Assembly: GCF_002954775.1 (NCBI RefSeq)
Contig: NZ_PJME01000034.1
Coordinates: forward strand, 42,328 to 106,327
DNA from: Streptomyces geranii
GTDB lineage: Bacteria > Actinomycetota > Actinomycetes > Streptomycetales > Streptomycetaceae
Direction of reading: 5' to 3'
DNA: 64,000 bases
In this document: positions 1 to 7,624 of the stretch, piece by piece
Layout of the letters: each line of letters opens with the position of its first letter
How positions within the stretch are numbered: position 1 is the first letter of the stretch
Notes under the pieces: generated by a model
Told to the model about the DNA's origin: nothing
Databases searched by the model: none
What the model saw: only the letters and a program-made list of their open reading frames with translations
Translations under genes and position numbers: made by a program

Positions 1-930
1 GGTCCGCAGGTCCACCAGCTGTGCCGAGTGGACGTGGGCGCCGATGCCGTCCCGGCTGTTGATCACCGACCGGGTCAGCCATTCCGTGAGCCTCGGGTCC
101 ATGTCCTCGCGGGTGATCAGCAGGTTGGACACCGCGATCGTGGCCACGGTCGAGCCGTCCTGGACGGTGGGGTAGGCCGACTCGGGCATGTTGGTGGCCC
201 GGTAGTAGCGGGACGCGCCGCCCTTCTCGTGCAGCTTGGTGACCAGGTCCGTGCCGATCGGGACGAAGCGGATGGGGAAGTCCTTCGCCAACTGCTCCAG
301 ACCGTTCGTCGGGAGCCCGCCCGACCAGAAGAAGGCGTCGATCTGGCCCTGCCGCAGCCGCCCGGGCCCGGTGTCGATGCCGTCGGCGAAGGGCTTGATG
401 TCCTTGACCGGGTCGAGCCCCGCGGCGGCCAGCACCCGGTTCGCGATCAGCCGTACACCGGAGTTGTCCAGCCCTATGGCCACCCGCTTGCCCCGCAGAT
501 CCTCCACGGTCGAGATCTTGGAGTCGCGCGGTACGACAAGCTGCACATAGTCGTCGTAGAGCCGCGCGACGCCGCGCAGTGTGTCGGCGCCCCGCAGATT
601 CCTCAGTTTGTACGTCTCCACCGCGTCGGCCGCCGCGATGGTGAAGTCGGCGTCGCCCGTGGCCACCCGCTCGACGTTCTCCTGCGACCCCTGGCTGTTC
701 AGCAGCCGCACGTCCAGCTTCGGCATGTCCTTGGCGAAGGCGGCGCTGAGCCGCGAGCCGTACTGCTGGTAGACGCCCGCCGGGGTCCCGGTGCTGAACG
801 TGATCGTGCCGTCCGGCGGCTCCTCGTCCAGCGGCAGCAGCCACCACAGCAGCAGTCCGAAGACCACGAAACCGGCGACCGAGCCCATGAGGGCCTGCCG
901 CCTGCCGATCCGGGGGAGCACCTTGAGCAT
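1..930 (-). CDS. TAXI-family TRAP transporter solute-binding protein (3' end beyond window)
   Basis: The minus frame is open from an ATG at 930 to the left edge (310 codons), so the C-terminus is missing. The N-terminus is short and basic, followed by one hydrophobic segment (about residues 15-30, with LLLWWLLP). It then has the sequence of a periplasmic-type binding protein: a GTPAGVYQQYG stretch typical of TAXI proteins, a VAIGLDNSGVRL stretch, and a late FVPIGTDL stretch. TAXI proteins bind small organic anions for TRAP transporters, and in actinobacteria they are usually membrane-anchored outside the cell. The ligand cannot be read from the sequence. It is divergent from the MazG-like gene, with about 80 bases between them. 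The family call is firm; the permease partner is not in view. Confidence 0.85.
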   Translation of the reverse strand, partial: MLKVLPRIGRRQALMGSVAGFVVFGLLLWWLLPLDEEPPDGTITFSTGTPAGVYQQYGSRLSAAFAKDMPKLDVRLLNSQGSQENVERVATGDADFTIAAADAVETYKLRNLRGADTLRGVARLYDDYVQLVVPRDSKISTVEDLRGKRVAIGLDNSGVRLIANRVLAAAGLDPVKDIKPFADGIDTGPGRLRQGQIDAFFWSGGLPTNGLEQLAKDFPIRFVPIGTDLVTKLHEKGGASRYYRATNMPESAYPTVQDGSTVATIAVSNLLITREDMDPRLTEWLTRSVINSRDGIGAHVHSAQLVDLRT

Positions 931-1013
931 GCGCGCGATCCTGCCAGTACGGCCCTGGTGCTGGCCAGGGGAGCGGCCCCGGAGGCCCGCCGCGAGATCG
1001 CTAGAGTCGCCGC

Positions 1014-1436
1014 ATGCGCCCCGCTCACGCCTCCGCCACGTCCCCCGCCGACCTCGTCCGGGAGTTCCACCTCGCCTTCGGCCTCGACGCCCGCAGCACG
1101 CCGGCCGAGGTCTCCCCCGAGCTGGCGGCGCACCGCGGCGAACTGCTCGCGGAGGAGGCCGCGGAGGTCGCCGAGGTGGCCGTCACGGGCCCGCTGGACC
1201 GGCTGGCGCACGAGCTGGCCGATGTCGTGTACGTCGCCTACGGCACCGCCCTGGTCCACGGCATCGACCTCGACGCGGTGATCGCGGAGATCCACCGCGC
1301 CAACATGACGAAGCTGGGCCCCGACGGCCTGGTCGCCCGCAGGGCCGACGGCAAGGTGCTCAAGGGCGACCACTACCGCGCCCCCGACGTGGCGGCCGTC
1401 CTGCGCCGCCAGGGCTGGGACACGGGCGAGCGGTAA
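1014..1436 (+). CDS. MazG-like nucleotide pyrophosphohydrolase-family protein
   Basis: 140 residues with the all-alpha MazG/PRA-PH pattern: an acidic EEAAEVAE run (about 45-52), then ELADVVYVAYG (about 66-76) with the E..D pair expected to bind Mg2+, and a conserved NMTKLGPDG segment. Such proteins hydrolyse nucleoside triphosphates to monophosphate and pyrophosphate, or act as house-cleaning enzymes; the substrate is unknown. There is no ribosome binding site, but TAGAGT lies at 1001-1006 just before the ATG, which fits a leaderless mRNA. It sits immediately upstream of miaB in the same direction, 40 bases away. Confidence 0.8.
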   Translation: MRPAHASATSPADLVREFHLAFGLDARSTPAEVSPELAAHRGELLAEEAAEVAEVAVTGPLDRLAHELADVVYVAYGTALVHGIDLDAVIAEIHRANMTKLGPDGLVARRADGKVLKGDHYRAPDVAAVLRRQGWDTGER

Positions 1437-1476
1437 CCCGTACGGCCCAGCTCCACGCACCGCCTACCCTTGTCGC

Positions 1477-2994
1477 ATGAGCAGCAGTGACCGGAGCGGG
1501 GCCGTGGACGTCAAGACCTATGAAGTGCGCACCTACGGGTGCCAGATGAACGTCCACGATTCCGAGCGATTGTCCGGTCTGCTCGAAAACGCCGGTTATG
1601 TTCGTGCGCCCAAGGACGCCGACGGCGACGCGGACGTCGTCGTCTTCAACACCTGCGCCGTGCGCGAGAACGCCGATAACCGGCTCTACGGCAACCTCGG
1701 GCGGCTCGCCCCGATGAAGACCAAGCGCCCTGGGATGCAGATCGCGGTGGGCGGCTGCCTCGCGCAGAAGGACCGCGACACCATCGTGAAGAAGGCGCCC
1801 TGGGTGGACGTCGTCTTCGGCACGCACAACATCGGCAAGCTGCCCGTCCTGCTGGAACGCGCGCGCGTGCAGGAAGAGGCGCAGGTCGAGATCGCCGAGT
1901 CGCTGGAGGCGTTTCCGTCGACGCTGCCGACCCGGCGCGAGAGCGCGTACGCGGCCTGGGTGTCGATCTCCGTCGGCTGCAACAACACGTGCACCTTCTG
2001 CATCGTCCCGGCCCTGCGCGGCAAGGAGAAGGACCGCCGTACCGGCGACATCCTCGCCGAGATCGAGGCGCTGGTCGCCGAGGGCGTCTCCGAGATCACC
2101 CTGCTCGGCCAGAACGTCAACGCGTACGGCGCCGACATCGGCGACCGCGAGGCGTTCGGCAAGCTGCTGCGGGCCTGCGGGAAGATCGACGGCCTGGAGC
2201 GCGTGCGCTTCACCTCCCCGCACCCGCGCGACTTCACCGACGACGTCATCGCCGCCATGGCCGAGACACCGAACGTGATGCCGCAGCTCCACATGCCCAT
2301 GCAGTCCGGCTCGGACACGATCCTCAAGGCGATGCGCCGCTCGTACCGCCAGGAGCGCTACCTGGGGATCATCGAGAAGGTGCGGGCGGCCATCCCGCAC
2401 GCGGCGATCACCACCGACATCATCGTCGGCTTCCCCGGGGAGACCGAGGAGGACTTCGAACAGACGATGCACGCGGTGCGCGAGGCGCGGTTCGCACAGG
2501 CGTTCACCTTCCAGTACTCCAAGCGGCCCGGCACGCCCGCCGCCACCATGGAGAACCAGATCCCCAAGGAGGTCGTCCAGGCGCGCTACCTGCGTCTCGC
2601 CGCGCTCCAGGAGGAGATCTCCTGGGACGAGAACAAGAAGCAGATCGGCCGCACCCTGGAGCTGATGGTCGCCGAGGGCGAGGGCCGCAAGGACGGCGCC
2701 ACCCACCGCCTCTCCGGCCGCGCCCCCGACAACCGGCTGGTCCACTTCACCAAACCGGACACCTCGGTGCGTCCCGGGGACGTCGTCACGGTCGAGATCA
2801 CCTACGCCGCCCCGCACCACCTCCTCGCCGAGGGCGCCGTCCTCGACGTGCGCCCCACGCGCGCGGGCGACGCCTGGGAGAAGCGCACCACCGCGGAGGC
2901 CGCGAAGCCCGCGGGCGTGCTGCTCGGCCTGCCGAAGATCGGCGTTCCCGCGCCGCTTCCGGCGGCCACGGGAAGCGGCTGCGGCTGCGACTAA
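1477..2994 (+). CDS. miaB: tRNA-2-methylthio-N6-dimethylallyladenosine synthase MiaB
   Basis: 505 residues, the normal MiaB length. The N-terminal UPF0004 domain carries the three cluster-binding cysteines (C22 in TYGCQMN, C60 in FNTCAVREN, C94 in GGCLAQ). The radical-SAM motif CNNTCTFC gives C168, C172 and C175, and a TRAM domain follows near the end. MiaB adds the methylthio group to i6A37 of tRNAs reading UNN codons, the step after MiaA, whose gene is 1.9 kb downstream. A GTG at residue 10 is an alternative start. The C-terminus ends in a GCGCD tail. The call is firm. Confidence 0.97.
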   Translation: MSSSDRSGAVDVKTYEVRTYGCQMNVHDSERLSGLLENAGYVRAPKDADGDADVVVFNTCAVRENADNRLYGNLGRLAPMKTKRPGMQIAVGGCLAQKDRDTIVKKAPWVDVVFGTHNIGKLPVLLERARVQEEAQVEIAESLEAFPSTLPTRRESAYAAWVSISVGCNNTCTFCIVPALRGKEKDRRTGDILAEIEALVAEGVSEITLLGQNVNAYGADIGDREAFGKLLRACGKIDGLERVRFTSPHPRDFTDDVIAAMAETPNVMPQLHMPMQSGSDTILKAMRRSYRQERYLGIIEKVRAAIPHAAITTDIIVGFPGETEEDFEQTMHAVREARFAQAFTFQYSKRPGTPAATMENQIPKEVVQARYLRLAALQEEISWDENKKQIGRTLELMVAEGEGRKDGATHRLSGRAPDNRLVHFTKPDTSVRPGDVVTVEITYAAPHHLLAEGAVLDVRPTRAGDAWEKRTTAEAAKPAGVLLGLPKIGVPAPLPAATGSGCGCD

Positions 2995-3030
2995 CGTCCT
3001 GGCACAATACGGACAGGGAAGGAGCCGTAC

Positions 3031-3300
3031 ATGCTGCCGTACAGCGTCGCTTTCACCGAGCAGGCCGCCAAAGTGCGCGACAGCCTGACCGCCGACCGGC
3101 GCGACCTGCTGGAGCGCGGCCTGGCCATACTGGCGACCGATCCGCGGCACAAGCTCTCCCACTCCGTCCTCGGCGACGAGTCCACCCGCGGGCTCGCCCT
3201 CTCGCGCAATCTCTTCATCGAGTACGTGATCACCGAGGGCAAGCTCGTGGTCCTCGTACTGACGGTCATCGACCTGACGGACGTCCTCTTCGAGGAGTGA
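3031..3300 (+). CDS. Small conserved protein, RelE/ParE-toxin-like fold possible
   Basis: 89 residues starting at an ATG preceded by GGAAGGAG (about 3017-3024), a strong ribosome site. The sequence (FTEQAAKVRDSLTADRRDLLERGLAILATDP, then LFIEYVITEGKLVVLVLTVIDL) has the helix-helix-sheet order and the late VLV.V..L strand seen in RelE/ParE-like proteins. No antitoxin gene adjoins it, and the usual basic catalytic residues are not evident. It lies 36 bases after miaB and 34 before the next gene, so a housekeeping operon member is as likely as a toxin. Function unknown. Confidence 0.75.
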   Translation: MLPYSVAFTEQAAKVRDSLTADRRDLLERGLAILATDPRHKLSHSVLGDESTRGLALSRNLFIEYVITEGKLVVLVLTVIDLTDVLFEE

Positions 3301-3334
3301 CACCGGGCCGCCCTCCGGGGTTACGCTGCCGATC

Positions 3335-4045
3335 ATGCTCGTCGCCGCCGCAGTCTGCCCCTGCCCGCCCCTCCTCGTGCCCGACGTGGCCGCGGGCGCC
3401 GCTCCCGAACTGGACGCCGCCCGCACCGCCTGCACAGACGCGCTGGGCCTCCTCGCGGCCTCCCGCCCCGACCGCCTGCTCGTCGTCGGCCCCGCCGATC
3501 AGGACGGCCATGGACCGCACCCGGCGGGCACGCGGGGCACCTTCCGCGGCTACGGCGTCGACCTCGACGTACACCTGGGCACGGGACCGGCACCGGCGGA
3601 CCGGCGGCTGCCGTCGGCGCTCGCCGTCGCCGCGTGGCTGCTGGAGCGGACCGGCTGGTCCGTGGCACCCGTCGAAGGCCTGGGCGTCGAGGAGTCGCTG
3701 GCGGCCGGGCGGTGCGTCGAGGCCGGGCGGGAGATCGGCGGGCGGCCGGAGCGGGTGGCCCTGCTGGTGATGGGCGACGCCAGCGCGTGCCGGACGCTCA
3801 AGGCGCCGGGGTACTTCGACGAGCGGGCGGCCGGCTTCGACGAGGAGGCCGGCCGGGCCCTGGGTACGGCGGACGTGGCCGCGCTCAAGGCGCTGGACGC
3901 GGAACTGGCGTACGAACTGAAGGCATCGGGCCGGGCCCCCTGGCAGGTCCTCGCGGGCGCGGCCGAGGACGCCGGCCTCGCCGGCACGACGCTGTACGAG
4001 GACGCGCCGTACGGCGTGGGGTACGTGGTCGCGGCCTGGTCCTAG
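3335..4045 (+). CDS. Class III extradiol dioxygenase subunit B-like protein
   Basis: 236 residues. The N-terminus (AAAVCPCPPLLVPDVA) and the spaced RLLVVGPADQ and LLVMGDASA segments match the conserved actinobacterial proteins annotated as class III extradiol dioxygenase, subunit B-like. Catalytic ring cleavage is not shown, and the usual iron ligands are not obvious. It stands next to tRNA-modification genes rather than a catabolic operon, so an unrelated housekeeping role is likely. The gene is followed by a strong hairpin. Confidence 0.75.
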   Translation: MLVAAAVCPCPPLLVPDVAAGAAPELDAARTACTDALGLLAASRPDRLLVVGPADQDGHGPHPAGTRGTFRGYGVDLDVHLGTGPAPADRRLPSALAVAAWLLERTGWSVAPVEGLGVEESLAAGRCVEAGREIGGRPERVALLVMGDASACRTLKAPGYFDERAAGFDEEAGRALGTADVAALKALDAELAYELKASGRAPWQVLAGAAEDAGLAGTTLYEDAPYGVGYVVAAWS

Positions 4046-4054
4046 GCCATGACA

Positions 4055-4095
4055 CGGCGGACGGCCGGGAGCGGCTGCTCCGCGGCCGTCCGCCG
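4055..4095. terminator. Bidirectional hairpin terminator
   Basis: 12-bp perfect arms CGGCGGACGGCC (4055-4066) and its complement (4084-4095), enclosing a second small stem (GGAGC/GCTCC). It sits between the convergent 3' ends of the dioxygenase-like gene and the antitoxin-like gene. Confidence 0.8.
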
Positions 4096-4124
4096 ATGTG
4101 TTGTGACGGTGCTTCTGGTACCGG

Positions 4125-4400
4125 TCAGGAAGCCGGGGGCGGGGTGCCCGGCGGTGGCGTGAACGTGTCGTCCGGGGTGTCGCCGTCGCCGTCCTTGTGC
4201 GCGAGACGGTCCACGGCGCCCTTCGCCTTGCCGGTGCCCGTATGGATCTTGTCGCTGTACTTGCCCCTGGTCTTCTCGTCGACCACCTTGGCGGCCTTGT
4301 CGAGACCCCGCTCGATCTTGTCCCCGTGCTGCTGCGCGAGGTCCGAGACCTTGTCCTTGGCCGGGGTGAGCTTCGCCTTCAAATTGTCCAGCAGACCCAT
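4125..4400 (-). CDS. MT0933-like antitoxin-family small protein
   Basis: 91 residues: MGLLDNLKAKLTPAKDKV start, amphipathic lysine-rich helices, then KGAVDRLA and a proline-rich tail (TPPPGTPPP). This is the pattern of the MT0933-type antitoxin family abundant in actinobacteria. No toxin gene adjoins it, and many streptomycete members are orphans, so a true antitoxin role is unproven. It is transcribed away from miaA, behind the next minus-strand gene. Confidence 0.75.
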   Translation of the reverse strand: MGLLDNLKAKLTPAKDKVSDLAQQHGDKIERGLDKAAKVVDEKTRGKYSDKIHTGTGKAKGAVDRLAHKDGDGDTPDDTFTPPPGTPPPAS

Positions 4401-4423
4401 GGTTCGCCTTCCCTCGCGGGCCG

Positions 4424-4699
4424 TTACCTGCGGGCGCCCTCACCGGCCTCGCTGTCGGCGGCCTCCTCGGCGGACTGCTGCTTGGGGATCTCGACGCCCT
4501 CGGTGGCGGCCACGGCCACGGTTTCCGGCTTCGCCGCCGTGCTCTCCGTCCCGGCACCGCCGCCGGCCTCGGGCGACCCCTTCGCCGCTTCCGTCTCCTC
4601 CGCCGCGGACCCGTCCGTCACGGCGACGGACTGCTCCTCGGCGGCCGACGCCTCCTCCGCGGTCTTCGACCGTCCGAGAAGCCGTGCAAAAACACCCAT
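4424..4699 (-). CDS. Small acidic low-complexity protein
   Basis: 91 residues from the ATG at 4699 (MGVFARLLGRSKTAEEAS). The short basic N-terminus resembles that of the neighbouring antitoxin-like protein. The rest is almost entirely Ala, Glu, Ser, Thr, Gly and Val and is probably disordered. A longer in-frame start at 4930 would overlap miaA on the other strand and is unlikely. It is 23 bases upstream of the antitoxin-like gene in the same direction, so the two are probably co-transcribed. Function unknown. Confidence 0.65.
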   Translation of the reverse strand: MGVFARLLGRSKTAEEASAAEEQSVAVTDGSAAEETEAAKGSPEAGGGAGTESTAAKPETVAVAATEGVEIPKQQSAEEAADSEAGEGARR

Positions 4700-4880
4700 A
4701 TCCACTCCATACGTTACTCGTGCGGACGAAATCCCGCGTCGCCCGGTGCGTCCGTTTGCGTCGCCCCCGCTGCGGCCTGCCGAAACCGGCGGCGCCAACC
4801 TCGCAACTGGCAACGACCCCGGACCCCCGCCGTCACGTAACTCGTTCGAGGAGGGGTTGCGGGTTTGGGAGACTGGGACG

Positions 4881-5819
4881 GTGAGCAGCGCACCTTCCAA
4901 CCCCCGAGTCATCGCCGTCGTCGGCCCCACCGCGGCCGGAAAGTCCGATCTGGGCGTTTTTCTGGCTCAGCGTCTCGGCGGGGAGGTCGTCAATGCCGAC
5001 TCGATGCAGCTCTACCGAGGGATGGACATCGGTACCGCCAAGCTGACGCCCGAGGAACGCGGGGGTGTCCCGCACCACCTCCTGGACATCTGGGACGTGA
5101 CCGTCGCCGCCAGCGTCGCCGAGTACCAGCGCCTCGCCCGCGAGCGGATCGACGCCCTGCTCGCCGAGGGCCGCTGGCCGGTCCTGGTCGGCGGCTCCGG
5201 CCTGTACGTCCGGGGCGCCGTCGACAAGATGGAATTCCCCGGCACCGACCCCGAGGTCAGGGCCCGCCTGGAGGAGGAGCTGGCCCTGCGCGGCTCCGGC
5301 GCCCTGCACGCCCGGCTGGCCGCCGCCGACCCCGAGGCCGGGCTGGCGATCCTGCCCAGCAACGGCCGCCGGATCGTCCGGGCCCTGGAGGTCATCGAGA
5401 TCACCGGCAAGCCCTTCACCGCCAACCTGCCGGGCCACGACTCCGTGTACGACACCGTCCAGATCGGCGTCGACGTGTCCCGCCCCGAGCTGGACGAGCG
5501 GATCGCCCGCCGGGTCGACCGGATGTGGGCGGCGGGGCTCGTGGACGAGGTGCGCGCGCTGGAGGCGCACGGTCTGCGCCGGGGGCTCACGGCATCGCGC
5601 GCGCTGGGCTACCAGCAGGTGCTCGCGGCGCTCGCGGGGGAGTGCGGCGAGGACGACGCGCGCGCGGAGACCGTGCGTGCCACCAAGCGCTTCGCGCGCC
5701 GTCAGGATTCATGGTTCAGGCGCGATCCCCGGGTGCACTGGTTGAGTGGGGCTGCGGCGGATCTCACAGAACTTCCGCACCTCGCACTGGCGTTGGTCGA
5801 ACGACCGGTCACAGCCTGA
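4881..5819 (+). CDS. miaA: tRNA dimethylallyltransferase MiaA
   Basis: 312 residues from a GTG at 4881; the frame is open further upstream, but similarity begins at NPRVIAVVGPTAAGKSDLG. The P-loop GPTAAGKS, the NADSMQLYRGMDIGTAK segment that binds tRNA A37, and the GGSGLYVRG motif are all present, and the length is normal. MiaA transfers the dimethylallyl group to A37 of tRNAs reading UNN codons, supplying the substrate of MiaB encoded at 1477. It is followed at 5928 by a small membrane protein gene and then dapF, as in other streptomycetes. Confidence 0.96.
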   Translation: MSSAPSNPRVIAVVGPTAAGKSDLGVFLAQRLGGEVVNADSMQLYRGMDIGTAKLTPEERGGVPHHLLDIWDVTVAASVAEYQRLARERIDALLAEGRWPVLVGGSGLYVRGAVDKMEFPGTDPEVRARLEEELALRGSGALHARLAAADPEAGLAILPSNGRRIVRALEVIEITGKPFTANLPGHDSVYDTVQIGVDVSRPELDERIARRVDRMWAAGLVDEVRALEAHGLRRGLTASRALGYQQVLAALAGECGEDDARAETVRATKRFARRQDSWFRRDPRVHWLSGAAADLTELPHLALALVERPVTA

Positions 5820-5927
5820 TCACGTCATGGCATCGGGACGCTCCGGCCGTCATCCAGGCCTCCGGCGCCGTGCCATCATCGAGCTTCGATCGACCAAGTG
5901 GAGTCCGAGTTGGGAGGGCGCGTGGCG

Positions 5928-6419
5928 ATGGAGGCCGGCCCTCGCGACACCGCACAAGGCGCGGGACACGTCACCGGAGACGGTGGCGAAACGGAACAGG
6001 GCGAGGACCGTCTGAGCCCGGACGGGCCCGACGACACACAGGGCGGCGTGACCGCCGACGGACCCGGACCGGACGAGATGTTCCTCGGCCCCGAGGTCGA
6101 GGTCGAACTGCGCCCGCAGCGTCGGCTGCGCATCTGGCAGCTCGCCCCGATCGTGGTCCTGGCCGCCGTCGGCTCCCTGATGTTCGCCTTCCCGCTGGCC
6201 TTCGACTTCGGCGACAGCGGAGCGGTCATCGCCATGCTGGGGCTGCTCATCTGCTCCTGCGCGGCGGGCTGGGGCATGATGGCCGCGCGCCGGGTCGGGT
6301 ACACGGCGCCTGGGCTGGGTGACGGCCGTCGGCGGGGCTGGTGGATCGTCCTGGCCTACGTCGTGACGGTGACCGTGGTGATCGGGCTCGCCGTGTGGCG
6401 CGTGGCCCGGCTCCGCTAG
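5928..6419 (+). CDS. Conserved integral membrane protein (three TM segments)
   Basis: About 163 residues. A ~70-residue hydrophilic acidic N-terminus is followed by three hydrophobic segments (IWQLAPIVVLAAVGSLMFAF; VIAMLGLLICSCAAGWGMMA; WWIVLAYVVTVTVVIGLAVW). Starts at GTG 5898, GTG 5922 and ATG 5928 are all in frame. ATG 5928 has GGGAGG nine bases before it and is preferred. It lies between miaA and dapF, in the same direction as both. Function unknown. Confidence 0.75.
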   Translation: MEAGPRDTAQGAGHVTGDGGETEQGEDRLSPDGPDDTQGGVTADGPGPDEMFLGPEVEVELRPQRRLRIWQLAPIVVLAAVGSLMFAFPLAFDFGDSGAVIAMLGLLICSCAAGWGMMAARRVGYTAPGLGDGRRRGWWIVLAYVVTVTVVIGLAVWRVARLR

Positions 6420-6457
6420 CCGCTCAAGGTGTCGTACCCACCCCGTACGATCGAGGA

Positions 6458-7327
6458 ATGAGCACGCGGATCGCCTTCCTCAAGGGGCACGGGACCGAGA
6501 ACGACTTCGTGATCGTCCCCGACCCCGGGAACCTCATCGACCTCCCCCCGGCCGCCGTCGCCGCCCTGTGCGACCGGCGTGCGGGCATCGGGGGAGACGG
6601 GCTGCTGCACGTCGTGCGGTCCGCCGCGCATCCCGAGGCCAGGGCGATGGCGGGCGAGGCGGAGTGGTTCATGGACTACCGCAACGGCGACGGTTCGATC
6701 GCGGAGATGTGCGGCAATGGGGTGCGGGTCTTCGCGCGCTACCTCCAGCGGGCCGGACACACGGCCGAAGGGGACATCACCGTCGCCACGCGCGGGGGCG
6801 TCAAGCGGGTGCACATCGCCAAGGACGGTGACGTCACCGTCGGCATGGGCAAGGCACTCCTCCCCGAAGGGGAGGTCAGTGTGCGCGTCGGCGAGCGAGG
6901 CTGGCCCGCGCGGAACGTGAACATGGGCAACCCGCACGCGGTCGCCTTCGTCGACGACCTCGCGCACGCGGGGAACCTGCTCACCGCGCCGCCCGTCAGC
7001 CCCGCCTCCGTCTACCCGGACGGCGTCAACGTCGAGTTCGTGGTCGACCGGGGCCCCCGCCATGTCGCCCTGCGCGTGCACGAGCGCGGATCCGGTGAGA
7101 CCCGGTCCTGCGGCACGGGCGCGTGCGCCGTCGCCGTGGCCGCCGCCCGGCGCGACGGCGCCGACCCGGCCGTGACCGGGACGCCGGTGACGTACACCGT
7201 CGACGTGCCCGGCGGGCGCCTGGTGATCACCGAGCGGGCCGACGGCGAGATCGAGATGACCGGACCCGCGGTGATCGTCGCCGAGGGCGAGATCGACGCG
7301 GAGTGGCTGGAAAACGCGTCGAGCTGA
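6458..7327 (+). CDS. dapF: Diaminopimelate epimerase DapF
   Basis: 289 residues. Both catalytic cysteines are present in their signatures: MCGNGVR (C85) and RSCGTGACA in the C-terminal half. The FLKGHGTENDFV start is diagnostic. DapF interconverts LL- and meso-diaminopimelate in the cytoplasm, for lysine and, in most bacteria, peptidoglycan; streptomycetes use the LL form in their walls. The ATG at 6458 follows a GAGGA-like site. The call is firm. Confidence 0.97.
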   Translation: MSTRIAFLKGHGTENDFVIVPDPGNLIDLPPAAVAALCDRRAGIGGDGLLHVVRSAAHPEARAMAGEAEWFMDYRNGDGSIAEMCGNGVRVFARYLQRAGHTAEGDITVATRGGVKRVHIAKDGDVTVGMGKALLPEGEVSVRVGERGWPARNVNMGNPHAVAFVDDLAHAGNLLTAPPVSPASVYPDGVNVEFVVDRGPRHVALRVHERGSGETRSCGTGACAVAVAAARRDGADPAVTGTPVTYTVDVPGGRLVITERADGEIEMTGPAVIVAEGEIDAEWLENASS

Positions 7328-7624
7328 CGCGGTTGGCGGCTGGACATCGAAGCCTGTGTGTCCTAAGGGCTGTGGAACCGTAGCCGGTGAGGGTGATCCG
7401 GCTCGGAATCATGGCCGGTCCCGGATCGGGCGGCTCGAATGCATGAGCCACCGAACCGTCGCTCGAATGGGTGATCCGTTTCACGCTCGACGAGAGGTGG
7501 TCAGTCGCGCGTGGTGGGCTCGGTAGCATCAAGCACCGGCCCGGACGGGGGAACAACGTCATCCCCTGAGCCGCCGTCCGCCATGGGGCATCCCGTCCGC
7601 CGGTCCAGGTAGCCGGAGGTGCCC
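7328..7624 (+). other. Non-coding leader region upstream of rshA
   Basis: About 300 bases with no convincing gene. A -10-like TAGCAT (about 7524-7529) suggests the rshA promoter is here, giving a leader of roughly 90 bases. No riboswitch fold or terminator was recognised. Confidence 0.4.

Noticed and set aside
3031..3300. Calling the 89-residue protein a ParE/RelE toxin outright
   Set aside because: No antitoxin partner and no clear catalytic residues; kept only as a fold suggestion.
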